NCBI RefSeq assembly: GCF_900114565.1
Contig: NZ_FOTM01000012.1
Coordinates: 53,980-117,979, forward strand
Source: Leifsonia sp. CL147
Lineage (GTDB): Bacteria; Actinomycetota; Actinomycetes; Actinomycetales; Microbacteriaceae
Length of the DNA: 64,000 nt
Reading direction: 5' to 3'
A program made the position numbers and the translations under genes. This document shows positions 51,083-59,975 of this stretch, piece after piece. The stretch's first letter is position 1. Each line of letters opens with the position of its first letter. The notes beneath the pieces are model-generated. The model saw nothing but the letters and a program-made list of their open reading frames with translations, did no database searches and was not told the origin of the DNA.

Positions 51083-51979
51083 TCAGTCCTCGCGCGCGTC
51101 GCGGAGGTCCTTCTCGGCCTCGCGGACGGCGCGTTGGGCCTCGGAGAGCCGCCGGCGCAGGTCGCGCTCGGCGGACCGCGCCTCGGCGAGGTCGTCCACG
51201 ACCCGCTGGAGCCGCCGTTGCAGGGATTCGCGCTCCGCCTCGAGGTCGCCGCGACGGTCCACGGCCTCGTCGAGTTCGTCGTCGATCGCCTCCGCATCGG
51301 CGTGCGCGCGTTCGACGGCTTTCTCGGCGGCGCGGAGGAGGCGCTTGCGTTCCCGCCGCTCGCTCGGCGACTCGGTGGGCTCGGCCGGTTCGGCGGGCTC
51401 CGATAGCTCCGCGGCCGCGCCCGACTCCGAAGGCTCCGCAGCCTCCTCCCGCTTCGCCCGCGTCTCCGGTGCGGCCCGCCTGCGTGCCCGGGCCGGAGGG
51501 AAGGCCTCGATCTCCACCGGCAGCGCGACCGCGTCGGTCACATCCACCTGCTCGAGCCCGGTCGACTCCAGCGCCCGCACGAGCATGCCGCTGCGCACCG
51601 CTGCTGCGGCGGCGGCGTCGATCACGGCCGCCTGCAGCGTCTCCTCCACCTCCCGCTGCACCGCGGGGCTGAGGCCCAGACCCTCCGTGGCGCGCTGCAG
51701 CAGGCGCTGCCGCTCCTGGGTGAGGGACCGGATCTCCGCGCGGTCGCGCGAGGCGAAGGCGTCGCGCATCCTGGCGCCGATCTCGAGCACGTCGCCGATC
51801 AGGTCCGGCTGGTCACGCACGAGGGCGTTGATCGCGGCGGCGGAGGCCGACGGCTTGCGCAGCGCCTTGATCTGCTTCGCCGTCGAGCGATCCGCCTGGG
51901 CTGCGGCGGCGTTGCGCCGTGCGATGAAGTCGCCGGGTTCGGTGGCGTAGAGCTCGCCGGCCACCTCCCGCACGTCCAT
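51083..51979 (-). CDS. Hypothetical coiled-coil protein
   Basis: This 298-residue protein is helical at the N-terminus (GDFIARRNAAAAQADRSTAK, a conserved-looking start), with an acidic Ser/Pro/Glu linker around 170-210. The C-terminal 90 residues are a charged coiled coil ending in DLRDARED. There is no signal or membrane segment. It resembles actinobacterial proteins of unknown role. It is convergent with the glycosyltransferase. Confidence 0.65.
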   Translation of the reverse strand: MDVREVAGELYATEPGDFIARRNAAAAQADRSTAKQIKALRKPSASAAAINALVRDQPDLIGDVLEIGARMRDAFASRDRAEIRSLTQERQRLLQRATEGLGLSPAVQREVEETLQAAVIDAAAAAAVRSGMLVRALESTGLEQVDVTDAVALPVEIEAFPPARARRRAAPETRAKREEAAEPSESGAAAELSEPAEPAEPTESPSERRERKRLLRAAEKAVERAHADAEAIDDELDEAVDRRGDLEAERESLQRRLQRVVDDLAEARSAERDLRRRLSEAQRAVREAEKDLRDARED

Positions 51980-52051
51980 GCCGCGAGTGTACGCGCCGGG
52001 CGCCGTGGCATGCCCCCGTGCCTCGTGGCACGGCCGCGTGTCAGGACCGGC

Positions 52052-52804
52052 TCAGGTGCGCGGCATCTTGGCGGCCTTCACCGCGGCGAAGTACTCGTTC
52101 GAGGGGCGCAGCCAGATCAGCACCACCGCGACGACCGCGAGCACGAACTCCAGGAAGCCGGCACCGTACCCGTTGATGATGTTCAGCAGCGAGAGGACGG
52201 TGAGGATCGTCAGGACGATGCGCGCCCAGTTGGCGCCGCGCCGCAGGAAGAACGCGAACAGCACCAGCGTGATCGCCCAGAACAACAGGGTGACGATGGT
52301 GAAGACGATGGCCAGCGCGAGCGCCGCATCCGCCGCCTGCTGCGGAGAAGCACCCCCCAGGTTGATGCCCGGCCGCTGGAAGGCGCTCAAGAACTGGTCG
52401 CGGGAACCGCTCACGATGACGATCGTGATGATCCCACTGATGACGCTGAGCACCGCACCGGCGATGTAGAGCCAGAACGCGATGGCGACCGTGCGCGGCG
52501 GCTCGGTGGGCGCGACGACGGGTGCGCCGTCGCCCCACGCCGGTGCGCCGTAGCCGACGGGAGGCGGAGGCGGCGCCGAGGGGAAGCCCCGGTCGACGGG
52601 CGGCGGCGGCGGCGCGGCCGGGAAGCCCTGGTCGGCGGCCGGCGGGGCTGGAGCGGCCGGAGCGGCCGGAGCGGCCGGAGCGGCCGGAGCGGCGGGCGGC
52701 TCGGCCGGCCCCGCGGGCCCGGCAGCGTGCGGCGGGGTGCTCGGCTCGCCGGCGCCGGACGGTTCGGCGGGTCGCGGCGTGCTCTCGTCGTCAGGAGTGC
52801 TCAT
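52052..52804 (-). CDS. Hypothetical membrane protein with Pro/Ala-rich N-terminus
   Basis: This 250-residue protein has about 120 disordered N-terminal residues, including a run of Ala-Ala-Pro repeats. They are followed by four hydrophobic segments (starting AIAFWLYIAGAVLSVISGII and ending EFVLAVVAVVLIWL). This domain plan is common in actinobacterial small membrane proteins without known function. It stands alone on its strand between the coiled-coil gene and the Rieske oxidoreductase. Confidence 0.7.
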   Translation of the reverse strand: MSTPDDESTPRPAEPSGAGEPSTPPHAAGPAGPAEPPAAPAAPAAPAAPAAPAPPAADQGFPAAPPPPPVDRGFPSAPPPPPVGYGAPAWGDGAPVVAPTEPPRTVAIAFWLYIAGAVLSVISGIITIVIVSGSRDQFLSAFQRPGINLGGASPQQAADAALALAIVFTIVTLLFWAITLVLFAFFLRRGANWARIVLTILTVLSLLNIINGYGAGFLEFVLAVVAVVLIWLRPSNEYFAAVKAAKMPRT

Positions 52805-52927
52805 GCGGCGACCCTACCCCCGCCTCGATCGGCCTGACTAGGGCTTACGCGGGGATGCGGCGACGGGCCGGAGCAGACGGCGCGGCCGGGCATCCCGCGG
52901 GCCCAGCGCTCACGCGCGCCCCACCGC

Positions 52928-54457
52928 TCAGGCGGAGGCCTCGGCCGCTCCCTCCTCCCGCACGCCCGGCGCCTCGGCGAGCGGCTGCGTCGCGGGCCCC
53001 TCGAGCACGGTGCCGTCGGGTGCGAACCGGGACCCGTGGAGCGGGCAATCCCAGGACAGCTCGGCGTCGTTCCAGCGGACCACGCCGCCCAGGTGACTGC
53101 AGATCGCCGTGAGCGCGCACGTCGTCCCGTCGACGGTGGAGACGGCGACCGGGGTCCGGCCGCGGCGTCCGACCGTCCCCGTGCCTTCGGAGACCGGTTC
53201 GTCCCCGAGCTCGGGTCCCGTCTCGGCGGCCGCCCATTCGGTCACTGCCGCCTTGCCGGCGCCGGCGTTGATGGCGACGCCGGAGGCGATGTCGACCGGG
53301 CGGGTCACCCGGCGATGCATCACCCGCGCCCACTCCAGGGTCTCGCCGGTCAGGTCGGCGGTGAGGCTGAGCGCTGCCGCGACCGCATTGGTCATGCCCC
53401 ACTTGTCGTACCCGGTCGCGAGGTAGACCCGTCCCCGTCCGCGGGGAAGCCAGCCGACGAAGGGGATGCGGTTCGCCGACCGGTAGTCCTGCGCCGCCCA
53501 CCAGTGCGTGCGCTGTGCGCCGGGGAAGAACTGCTCGGCCCAGGACGTGAGGTCGGCCACCTTCCCGGCGGGGGAGTCGGCGCGTCCGGGCGGGTGGCTG
53601 TTGCCTCCGACCAGGAGCAGCTCGCTGCCGTCCGCCGCCGGCGCCCTACGGAGCGACCGGCCCGGGGACTCCGCCGACAGGTACATGCCCGGCGGGAGCT
53701 CGCCCGGCACCCGGAAGGCCGTGAGGTACGAGCGCGACGGCTCCACCTTGGCGAAGTAGAGTCCACGGTCCAGGATGGGCGTCCCGGTCGCGAGGACGAC
53801 CTGGCCGGCCCGGGACGTGCCCGACGTGCTCGTGACCACCGCCGGCTTCGCAGCGGAGACATCGGTGACGCGCTCGCCCTCCACGATCCGGCCGCCCAGC
53901 CGGCGGAACTCCGCGGCGAGTGCCGCCAGCACCTCCATCGGATGGATCTGCGCCTGGCCCGCCAGCGTCAGCGCGCCCTCGACCGGGAACGGCAGCTCCG
54001 TGGTCCGCTCCTCGACCGCGTCGAGGCCGGCGATGCGGGCCGCCGCGAGTTCCGCATCCAATCGGTCCAGTCCGTCGAGCGTGGTGGCATAGGTGACCGC
54101 GTCCCGCAGCTGGTACGGCACCCCCTGCTCCTCGAGGAAGTCGAGCAGCCAGCCCTGCCCGGCCGCGTTGCCGTCGACGTAGGCGCACAGCACCGCCTCG
54201 GACGCGTGCCGGCGGATGCCGGACAGCGTCGTGCCCTGCAGCAGGCTGACCTTGCCGGTGGTGTTGCCGGTGGTGACCGCCCCGACCGTCCGCGCCTCGA
54301 GGACGAGCACGCGCATCCCGGAGCGGGCGAGCATCAGGGCGGTCGCGAGGCCCGTCAGGCCGGCGCCGACGACGATCGTGTCGTAGTGGCCGTCCCACTC
54401 GAAGGCGTCGGTCGGGATGGCGGGCGAGGTGTCGATCCAGAGCGAGGTCGGCGGCAT
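52928..54457 (-). CDS. FAD-dependent oxidoreductase with C-terminal Rieske domain
   Basis: This 509-residue protein has an N-terminal DAO-type FAD domain (TIVVGAGLTGLATALMLARSG, and a C-terminal YLATGYDKWGMTNAVAAA segment). Its C-terminal Rieske [2Fe-2S] domain has ligands Cys453, His455, Cys471 and His474 (CSHLGG and CPLHGS). Such fusions are known in bacteria and fungi and are thought to oxidise small amines or other metabolites. No redox partner gene adjoins it. The substrate is unknown. Confidence 0.88.
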   Translation of the reverse strand: MPPTSLWIDTSPAIPTDAFEWDGHYDTIVVGAGLTGLATALMLARSGMRVLVLEARTVGAVTTGNTTGKVSLLQGTTLSGIRRHASEAVLCAYVDGNAAGQGWLLDFLEEQGVPYQLRDAVTYATTLDGLDRLDAELAAARIAGLDAVEERTTELPFPVEGALTLAGQAQIHPMEVLAALAAEFRRLGGRIVEGERVTDVSAAKPAVVTSTSGTSRAGQVVLATGTPILDRGLYFAKVEPSRSYLTAFRVPGELPPGMYLSAESPGRSLRRAPAADGSELLLVGGNSHPPGRADSPAGKVADLTSWAEQFFPGAQRTHWWAAQDYRSANRIPFVGWLPRGRGRVYLATGYDKWGMTNAVAAALSLTADLTGETLEWARVMHRRVTRPVDIASGVAINAGAGKAAVTEWAAAETGPELGDEPVSEGTGTVGRRGRTPVAVSTVDGTTCALTAICSHLGGVVRWNDAELSWDCPLHGSRFAPDGTVLEGPATQPLAEAPGVREEGAAEASA

Positions 54458-54582
54458 GAGACGAGCATCCCCCGTCGAAGGCCCGGGGGGAAGCGGTGAC
54501 GTGAGGCCGTTACCGCGGCAGGGCGGGCGCGATCAGGCCCCGGTCAGGCCCCCGGGTCAGGCCCCCGTCGGGCCGGGGGAGG

Positions 54583-54867
54583 TCACGCCAGGGAGTCGAA
54601 GTCGAACCAGAATGCGTCGTCGTCGTCCTCGCCGGACGCCGAGCCGGAGGCCACGGGATCGCGCGGGATCGTGGCGGTCTCGATGCGCACGCGGGTCTGG
54701 GCGGTCACGAAGATCTCGCTGGGCGGCCGGCTGGACTGGGCGATGGAGACGAAGTCGCCGTCGCTCCTGCTCGCCTTCACGACGCGAGCCTTGAGTTCTT
54801 CCACGGGCGCACGGTCGACGAAGGTGAACCTGAGGTCGTCGATATACACGTGGAACACCTGCATCAA
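54583..54867 (-). CDS. Hypothetical 94-residue protein
   Basis: This small acidic protein starts MMQVFHVYIDDLRFTFVDRA and ends in an Asp-rich tail (EDDDDAFWFDFDSLA). It has no signal peptide or membrane segment. The balanced N-terminal sequence and good codon use suggest a real gene. It lies between the Rieske oxidoreductase and another small gene on the same strand. I do not recognise a family. Confidence 0.5.
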   Translation of the reverse strand: MMQVFHVYIDDLRFTFVDRAPVEELKARVVKASRSDGDFVSIAQSSRPPSEIFVTAQTRVRIETATIPRDPVASGSASGEDDDDAFWFDFDSLA

Positions 54868-54957
54868 CCGCTCCTGCTTGTCCGTTTCTCGCCCGATAGT
54901 ACGCGGCCATCCCGGTTGTTACAGTGCAGCGGCCATCCGAGGAGACACCGGCCGAGG

Positions 54958-55296
54958 TCAGAGCAGGTCGAAGTCGACGTCGGGCAGGTCCTCAGTGCCG
55001 TTCTCGACGAAGGTGGCCCGTTGCGGCCCGAGGGACGCGATCCGGTGTTCGAACTCGGCGACGAAGGGCTCGTCGCGGAGTTCCCCGCCGGCGTACGTCT
55101 CGGCTTCCGCGAGCATCTGGCTGGCAGGCCCCAGCAGGAGCAGCACCTCTCCCCGTCCGCCGTCGTCGCGGACGACGGGGGCGCGCACCTCCGCGGCTCC
55201 GTTGCTGTGCGCAAGCGCCGCTGCGAAGCGCACGATGACGTCGGCGATGTCGTCCCCGGTGAGGAGGGAACCGCTCGCGTAGTGGATGCGCTTCAT
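54958..55296 (-). CDS. Hypothetical protein with structured alpha/beta pattern
   Basis: This protein of about 112 residues begins MKRIHYASGSLLTGDDIADVI and continues VRFAAALAHSNGAAEVRAPV, then GRGEVLLLLGPASQMLAEAE. It reads like a small alpha/beta protein of a conserved actinobacterial type. GTG at 55299 and ATG at 55296 are adjacent; the ATG is chosen. It has no known function and no obvious partner beyond the divergent flavodoxin-like gene. Confidence 0.6.
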   Translation of the reverse strand: MKRIHYASGSLLTGDDIADVIVRFAAALAHSNGAAEVRAPVVRDDGGRGEVLLLLGPASQMLAEAETYAGGELRDEPFVAEFEHRIASLGPQRATFVENGTEDLPDVDFDLL

Positions 55297-55398
55297 CACC
55301 TATCCATACGATCACCTGGGCGAGAGGTCAAGACCGCAGGGCAAGACCGTGCACAATCGGACCTTGCGGATCGGAGCGTCCGCGCGTTCACTCGCGGC

Positions 55399-56010
55399 AT
55401 GACCGATGACACGCGAACATTGACTGCGCTCGCCCTCGTCTGCACCCTCAAGCCCTCGCCGAACGAGTCGAGCAGCCAGCTCCTCGCGCGGCAGCTGCTG
55501 GACGAGCTGGCCACCCACGATGTGACCGGCACGGCCGTCCGGCTGGTGGACTACGACATCAAACCGGGGGTGAGCCTCGACGAGGGCGGCGGCGACCAGT
55601 GGCCGCACCTGCGCGAGCAGATCATCGCCTCCGACATCCTCGTCATCGTCACACCGACCTGGATGGGGCACCTCTCGTCGGTCGCTCAGCGGGCACTCGA
55701 GCGACTCGACGCCGAGCTGTCGGAGACCGACGAGAACGGCCGCCCGCTCGTGGAGGGCAAGGTGGCCGTCGTGGGTGTCGTGGGCAACGAGGACGGGGCG
55801 CACGGGATCGTCGCGGACGTGTTCCAGGCGCTCAACGACGTGGGCTTCAGCATCCCATCGCAGGGCAGCACCTACTGGAACGGCGAGGCGATGGGCTCCG
55901 TGGACTACAAGGATCTGGAGGAGACGCCGGAGGCGGTCGCACGCACTAACGCGACGGTCGCGAACAACGCGGCGCACCTCGCCCGGCTGCTCGTCGCGCG
56001 GCCGTACTGA
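55399..56010 (+). CDS. Flavodoxin-like NAD(P)H-dependent oxidoreductase
   Basis: This 203-residue protein has the FMN_red/flavodoxin-fold pattern. CTLKPSPNESSSQLLARQLL is the phosphate-binding loop region, DILVIVTPTWMGHLSSVAQRALER follows, and VGVVGNEDGAHG is the third FMN loop. It probably reduces a quinone, azo compound or flavin with NAD(P)H. ATG at 55399 is chosen over earlier in-frame starts, which lie in the divergent gene. It stands alone. Confidence 0.82.
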   Translation: MTDDTRTLTALALVCTLKPSPNESSSQLLARQLLDELATHDVTGTAVRLVDYDIKPGVSLDEGGGDQWPHLREQIIASDILVIVTPTWMGHLSSVAQRALERLDAELSETDENGRPLVEGKVAVVGVVGNEDGAHGIVADVFQALNDVGFSIPSQGSTYWNGEAMGSVDYKDLEETPEAVARTNATVANNAAHLARLLVARPY

Positions 56011-56051
56011 CCGGTGCCGGGGGCCGCCCTCACCACCGCTAGCATGGCCGG

Positions 56052-56843
56052 GTGCTGGAACCCGATCCCCGACTCGTCGGGCGCCTGCGCGCGGCGGGAT
56101 GCGTCTTCGCCGAGGACGAGGCCCGCCTGCTGACCGAGGCCGCGGCGTCGGATGCCGAGCTGGAGCGTCTCGTCGCGCGCCGCGTCGCCGGGGAGCCGCT
56201 GGAGCCGCTGCTGGGCTGGGTGGAGTTCTGCGGGCAGCGCATCCACGTGGATGCGGGGGTGTTCGTCCCGAGGCGGCGCACCGAACTGCTCGCCGGGCGG
56301 GCTGCCGCGCTCGCCGCTCGCGCTGCTCGCCGTCCCGGCCGGCCGGTGGTCGTGGACCTGTGCTGCGGCGTCGGCGCGATCGGCGCGGTTGTGGCCGCCC
56401 GGGTGCCGACGGCCGACGTGTATGCGGCGGACGTCGATCCTCTCGCGGTCGCCTGCGCCCGGCGGAACCTTCCGGCCGACCGGGTCTTCGAGGGCGACCT
56501 CTTCGCCGCGCTGCCGGTCGGACTGCGGCATCGAGTGGATGTGCTGGCCGTGAACGCCCCGTACGTCCCGACGGAGGCCATCGCCCTGATGCCACCCGAG
56601 GCGCGCGACCACGAGCCGGCCACAGCGCTCGACGGAGGAGCGGACGGGCTGGAGTTCCACCGCCGCATCGCCGCGGAGGCCTCCGCGTGGCTCGCGCCCG
56701 GCGGGACCATCCTGATCGAAGCCGGTGAGGAGCAGGCGCCCGTCTCCGCCGCGCTCTTCGCAGCCTCCGGCCTGGATGCGCGCATCGAGTCGGACGAGGA
56801 GTCCGGCGCCACGGTGGTCATCGCCTCGGCCGGCGCCGGCTAG
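56052..56843 (+). CDS. PrmC-like class I methyltransferase
   Basis: This 263-residue protein has an N-terminal helical domain and an SAM-binding domain with motif I VVVDLCCGVGAIGAVVAA and the catalytic-type motif NAPYVP, a variant of the NPPY used by glutamine N5-methyltransferases. The FVPRRRTELLAGRA segment is also PrmC-like. The NPPY to NAPY change suggests a paralogue with a different substrate rather than the release-factor enzyme. GTG at 56052 is the start. It is followed 44 bases later by the TspO-like gene. Confidence 0.8.
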   Translation: MLEPDPRLVGRLRAAGCVFAEDEARLLTEAAASDAELERLVARRVAGEPLEPLLGWVEFCGQRIHVDAGVFVPRRRTELLAGRAAALAARAARRPGRPVVVDLCCGVGAIGAVVAARVPTADVYAADVDPLAVACARRNLPADRVFEGDLFAALPVGLRHRVDVLAVNAPYVPTEAIALMPPEARDHEPATALDGGADGLEFHRRIAAEASAWLAPGGTILIEAGEEQAPVSAALFAASGLDARIESDEESGATVVIASAGAG

Positions 56844-56887
56844 CGCATCCCTTCACCGGCGGGGCCTGCAGGGCTACCGTGCGCGAC

Positions 56888-57688
56888 ATGAGCACGCTCG
56901 CTGCCGCGCGGCCCGCACCGGCCGATCGCGTCCGTCAGACGCTGGTGATCGCGGGGACCGTCGTCGCGGTGATCGGCGCCGTGGTGGGCTCGGGACTGGC
57001 GGGAGGCACGCCCATCCCGAAGGTCGCGGGCGGCGCCCTCGGGCCGGATGCCACCCTGCTCGCGCCGGGAGGGCCGGCCTTCGCCATCTGGTCGGTGATC
57101 TACGCGGGACTCATCGCCTACGCGATCTGGCAGGCCCTGCCCTCGCAGGCGGCACGCGAACGCCAGCGCCGCGCCGGTTTCTGGATGCTGGCCTCCCTTC
57201 TGCTCAATGCCGCATGGATCCTCTCGGTTCAGGCCGGGCAGCTCGGCGTGTCCGTCGTCGTCATCGCCGCGCTGCTGGTGGTGCTGCTCGCTGCGTTCGC
57301 CGTCCTTCGCCGCCACCCGGCCGAATCCCGGGTGGATGCGGTCCTGCTCGACGGTGTCGTCGGCCTGTACCTGGGCTGGGTCATCGTGGCGACGGCCGCC
57401 GACGTCGCGGCCTGGCTGCTCACCTCCGACCTGCTCCGTCTGGGCGGGAACCCGCACGCCTGGGCGATGGGGGCTCTCGCGCTTCTCGCGGTCGTGGGAT
57501 GCGTCCTCGCGCTGGCGGGTCGCGGGCGCTTCACCCCCGCGATCGCGTCCGCGTGGGGGCTGGCCTGGATCGGCGTCGCGCGCCTGACCGGCTCCCTCCC
57601 CTCGGCGCCGGTGGCGGTCACCGCCTTCGCGGCCGCCGCGCTTCCCCTCCTCGTGGCGCTCGCCGTCCGCGTCACCCGCCGCCGCTAG
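56888..57688 (+). CDS. TspO/MBR-like tryptophan-rich sensory protein
   Basis: This 266-residue membrane protein has about seven hydrophobic segments. AIWSVIYAGLIAYAIWQALPSQA and GFWMLASLLLNAAWIL match TspO/translocator-family signatures, although the protein is longer than canonical five-helix TspO, so it may be an extended paralogue. TspO proteins bind porphyrins and are involved in stress signalling. ATG at 56888 is preferred over GTG at 56879. A family A palindrome follows. Confidence 0.75.
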   Translation: MSTLAAARPAPADRVRQTLVIAGTVVAVIGAVVGSGLAGGTPIPKVAGGALGPDATLLAPGGPAFAIWSVIYAGLIAYAIWQALPSQAARERQRRAGFWMLASLLLNAAWILSVQAGQLGVSVVVIAALLVVLLAAFAVLRRHPAESRVDAVLLDGVVGLYLGWVIVATAADVAAWLLTSDLLRLGGNPHAWAMGALALLAVVGCVLALAGRGRFTPAIASAWGLAWIGVARLTGSLPSAPVAVTAFAAAALPLLVALAVRVTRRR

Positions 57689-57739
57689 CCCCCACCCCCC
57701 GCGCCTCGCGCCCCCCGCGCCTCGCGCCCCCCGCGTCCA

Positions 57740-57833
57740 CGCCTCGCGCCCCACCGTCGAGTACACGAAGACTGCACGCTTTGGGCGCAGTTTGCGTGCA
57801 GTCTGTGTGTACTCGACGGTGGGGCGCGAGGCG
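57740..57833. repeat. Long intergenic palindrome, family A, second copy
   Basis: Arms 57740-57779 and 57794-57833 (40 bases each) pair with few mismatches and share GTCGAGTACAC and CTGCACGC with the copy at 8117-8214. It lies between two genes in the same direction, so a simple convergent-terminator role does not explain the family. Confidence 0.85.
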
Positions 57834-57886
57834 GGAGCGCCAGGCGGGGGCGGGGGCGCAGGGGGCGGGTCCTCTAGGGTGGACGG

Positions 57887-58810
57887 GTGGGCGGCGTACT
57901 GACCGGGTTCGGCATCATCGCCTTCGTCATCGTCGTCGGGTACGTCGCGGCACGGCTGCGGATCGGCGGGCCGACGGCACCGTTCGTGCTGAACCGGATC
58001 GCGTTCTTCGTGACGAACCCGGCTCTGCTGTTCGTCACACTCGCCCATGCCGACCTGCGGGTCGTGTTCTCGACGCAGTTGCTGGTCGCCGCCGTCGCGG
58101 CGCTCGTCTCGGCCGGCGTGTTCGTCGTGCTGTCGCGGCTGTTCTTCCGTCTGCCCGCGCCCGAGACGACGGTCGGCGCCCTCGGCGCCGGTTACGTCAA
58201 CGCGAACAACATCGGCCTGCCGGTCGCGGTCTACGTGCTGGGAAGCGCGTCCTTCGTGGCGCCCGTCCTCCTGCTCCAGCTGATCGTGTTCGCGCCGATC
58301 GCGCTCACCGTCCTCGACACGACGACGCGCGCAGCGGTGTCCGTCGGCTCGATCCTGACGCAGCCCGTCCGCAACCCGATGATCATCGCTTCGCTGCTCG
58401 GCATCCTCATCGATGTGAGCGGGCTGAAGCTTCCGGATGCGGTGTTCCAGCCGTTCGCGCTGCTGGGCGGGGCGGCCGTCCCGCTCGTGCTGATGGCGTT
58501 CGGGATGTCGCTGGTCGGCTCCCGTCCGCTGCGGCCGGGCACCGGACGGGCTCCGATCGTCACGGCGGTGATCCTGAAGTCCGCCGTAGCGCCCCTCCTG
58601 GCCTTCGCCGTCGCCCGCTTCGTGTTCGGACTGCACGGTCAGACGCTGTTCGCCGCCGTCGCGCTCGCAGCACTGCCGACCGCGCAGAACGTCTACAACT
58701 TCGCTGCGCGCTACGAGCGCGGGATGCCGCTGGCCCGGGATGTGGTGCTGCTCACCACGGTCTTCGCGGTCCCCGCGCTTCTCGTGATCGCGGCGTTGCT
58801 CGCGCCCTGA
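57887..58810 (+). CDS. AEC family transporter
   Basis: This 307-residue membrane protein has about ten helices. It has the auxin-efflux-carrier pattern of an N-terminal bundle with FVLNRIAFFVTNPALLF, the crossover region GYVNANNIGLPVAVYVLG, and a C-terminal repeat ending in LPTAQNVYNFAARY. Members carry organic acids, amino acids or similar anions. GTG at 57887 is the start. No substrate clue is found nearby. Confidence 0.85.
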   Translation: MGGVLTGFGIIAFVIVVGYVAARLRIGGPTAPFVLNRIAFFVTNPALLFVTLAHADLRVVFSTQLLVAAVAALVSAGVFVVLSRLFFRLPAPETTVGALGAGYVNANNIGLPVAVYVLGSASFVAPVLLLQLIVFAPIALTVLDTTTRAAVSVGSILTQPVRNPMIIASLLGILIDVSGLKLPDAVFQPFALLGGAAVPLVLMAFGMSLVGSRPLRPGTGRAPIVTAVILKSAVAPLLAFAVARFVFGLHGQTLFAAVALAALPTAQNVYNFAARYERGMPLARDVVLLTTVFAVPALLVIAALLAP

Positions 58811-58852
58811 CGGCGGCTCAGCGCTGACGGTCGCCCGGGTGCCGAGCGCGTC

Positions 58853-59362
58853 TCAGCGCGCCGTGTCCTGCGAGCGCAGGTACTCCGCGTTGCCCCGGAT
58901 GGCGGCCTGGTACCGCTGCAGGTCCGGGGAGGGGATGTTGTCCGCGGCCACCTCCATCAGCTCCGCCACTGCGGCATCGCTGCGGCCGGCCGCGTGCAAC
59001 GACAGCGCATGCCAGACGCGGACGGATTCCGACTCCGGAAACAACGACAGGGCCCGGTCGAGCACGGCGAGCGACTCGTCGAACCGGTCGAGGTTGCGCA
59101 GGGTGCTGCCGTACTGCAGCAGGCAGCGCCGGAGGGTGTCGCCTTCGAGCCCGGTGTCGAGGGCGCGCTCGTAGTATCCCGCTGCGGTCTGCTCGTCGCC
59201 CGCCGTGTCGTACGCTCCGCCGACCTCGTAGAGCACATACGGGTCGTCGGGATGTTCGGCGAGCACGTCGAGCAGGGCCCGGATCGTGGGCTGCATGTCG
59301 CCGCGGTCGCGGGCGTCGAAGAGGATGCGCAGCCGCTCCAGGAGGGCGGGATCAGTGGTCAC
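58853..59362 (-). CDS. Tetratricopeptide repeat protein
   Basis: This 169-residue protein is built from TPR-like helical pairs (DDPYVLYEVGGAYDTAGDEQTAAGYYERAL, then a second and third unit). A similar short TPR protein is common in actinobacteria and may serve as a protein-interaction scaffold. GTG at 59362 is chosen; the open frame continues into the next gene. It is convergent with the AEC transporter and directly follows the TOPRIM gene. Confidence 0.75.
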   Translation of the reverse strand: MTTDPALLERLRILFDARDRGDMQPTIRALLDVLAEHPDDPYVLYEVGGAYDTAGDEQTAAGYYERALDTGLEGDTLRRCLLQYGSTLRNLDRFDESLAVLDRALSLFPESESVRVWHALSLHAAGRSDAAVAELMEVAADNIPSPDLQRYQAAIRGNAEYLRSQDTAR

Positions 59363-59372
59363 CCGGATCACC

Positions 59373-59915
59373 CTAGTGCGACCACGCCAGCAGGCCGCGG
59401 AGCGGGTCCGGCAGCTCGCCGGGGCCGAGGGCCGCAGTGAGCGCGGCCCCGTAGTGCTCCTTGCGGCCGGAGGTGGTGCCGAGGAAGCGGTGAAGCTGCA
59501 GCTCCAGCGCGCGCGTCCGCTGCGCCGGCTGCTGCTGGAACATCCGGAACAGCCGGAGGTCGCCTTCCCGCTCCAGGGCCGCTTCCACCCGGGCGTGTCC
59601 GAGGGCGCGGAGCAGCTCGCCCTCCAGGTCCGGACGGCACACGAAGACCGCATCCGCCGGCAGGCCGGCCCGCTCGAAGAACCGGACCTCGGCCACGTCG
59701 CAGAGGCCACGCAGGCGCAGGCCGGCTCCGGACGAGCCGAGATCCGCGGCGAACCGCCGGACGCTCATCGCCCCGCCCATCGGCACGACGATGGTCCCCT
59801 CTGCGGCCAGGTCCACCTCCAGGATCCGCGCCGCGGTCAGGACGGCGGCGCGGTCGCTCGCGCCCTCGACGAGGATCGCCGAACTGACGTCCGTCCACTG
59901 ATCGGTCACGCTCAC
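59373..59915 (-). CDS. TOPRIM domain protein, OLD-nuclease-like
   Basis: This 180-residue protein starts with ILVEGASDRAAVLTAA, the TOPRIM glutamate motif. GLCDVAEVRFFE supplies the later acidic motif. This resembles the C-terminal TOPRIM of OLD-type nucleases, without any ATPase domain, so it may be a stand-alone nuclease-like or regulatory protein. GTG at 59915 or 59909 could be the start; neither has a good ribosome-binding site. It is divergent from the YtxH-like gene. Confidence 0.65.
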   Translation of the reverse strand: MSVTDQWTDVSSAILVEGASDRAAVLTAARILEVDLAAEGTIVVPMGGAMSVRRFAADLGSSGAGLRLRGLCDVAEVRFFERAGLPADAVFVCRPDLEGELLRALGHARVEAALEREGDLRLFRMFQQQPAQRTRALELQLHRFLGTTSGRKEHYGAALTAALGPGELPDPLRGLLAWSH

Positions 59916-59975
59916 ATTCTGCGCGCACGACTGCGCCCCTGTCGCACTCCGGCCCTCGCGCGTACGGTGCACGCC

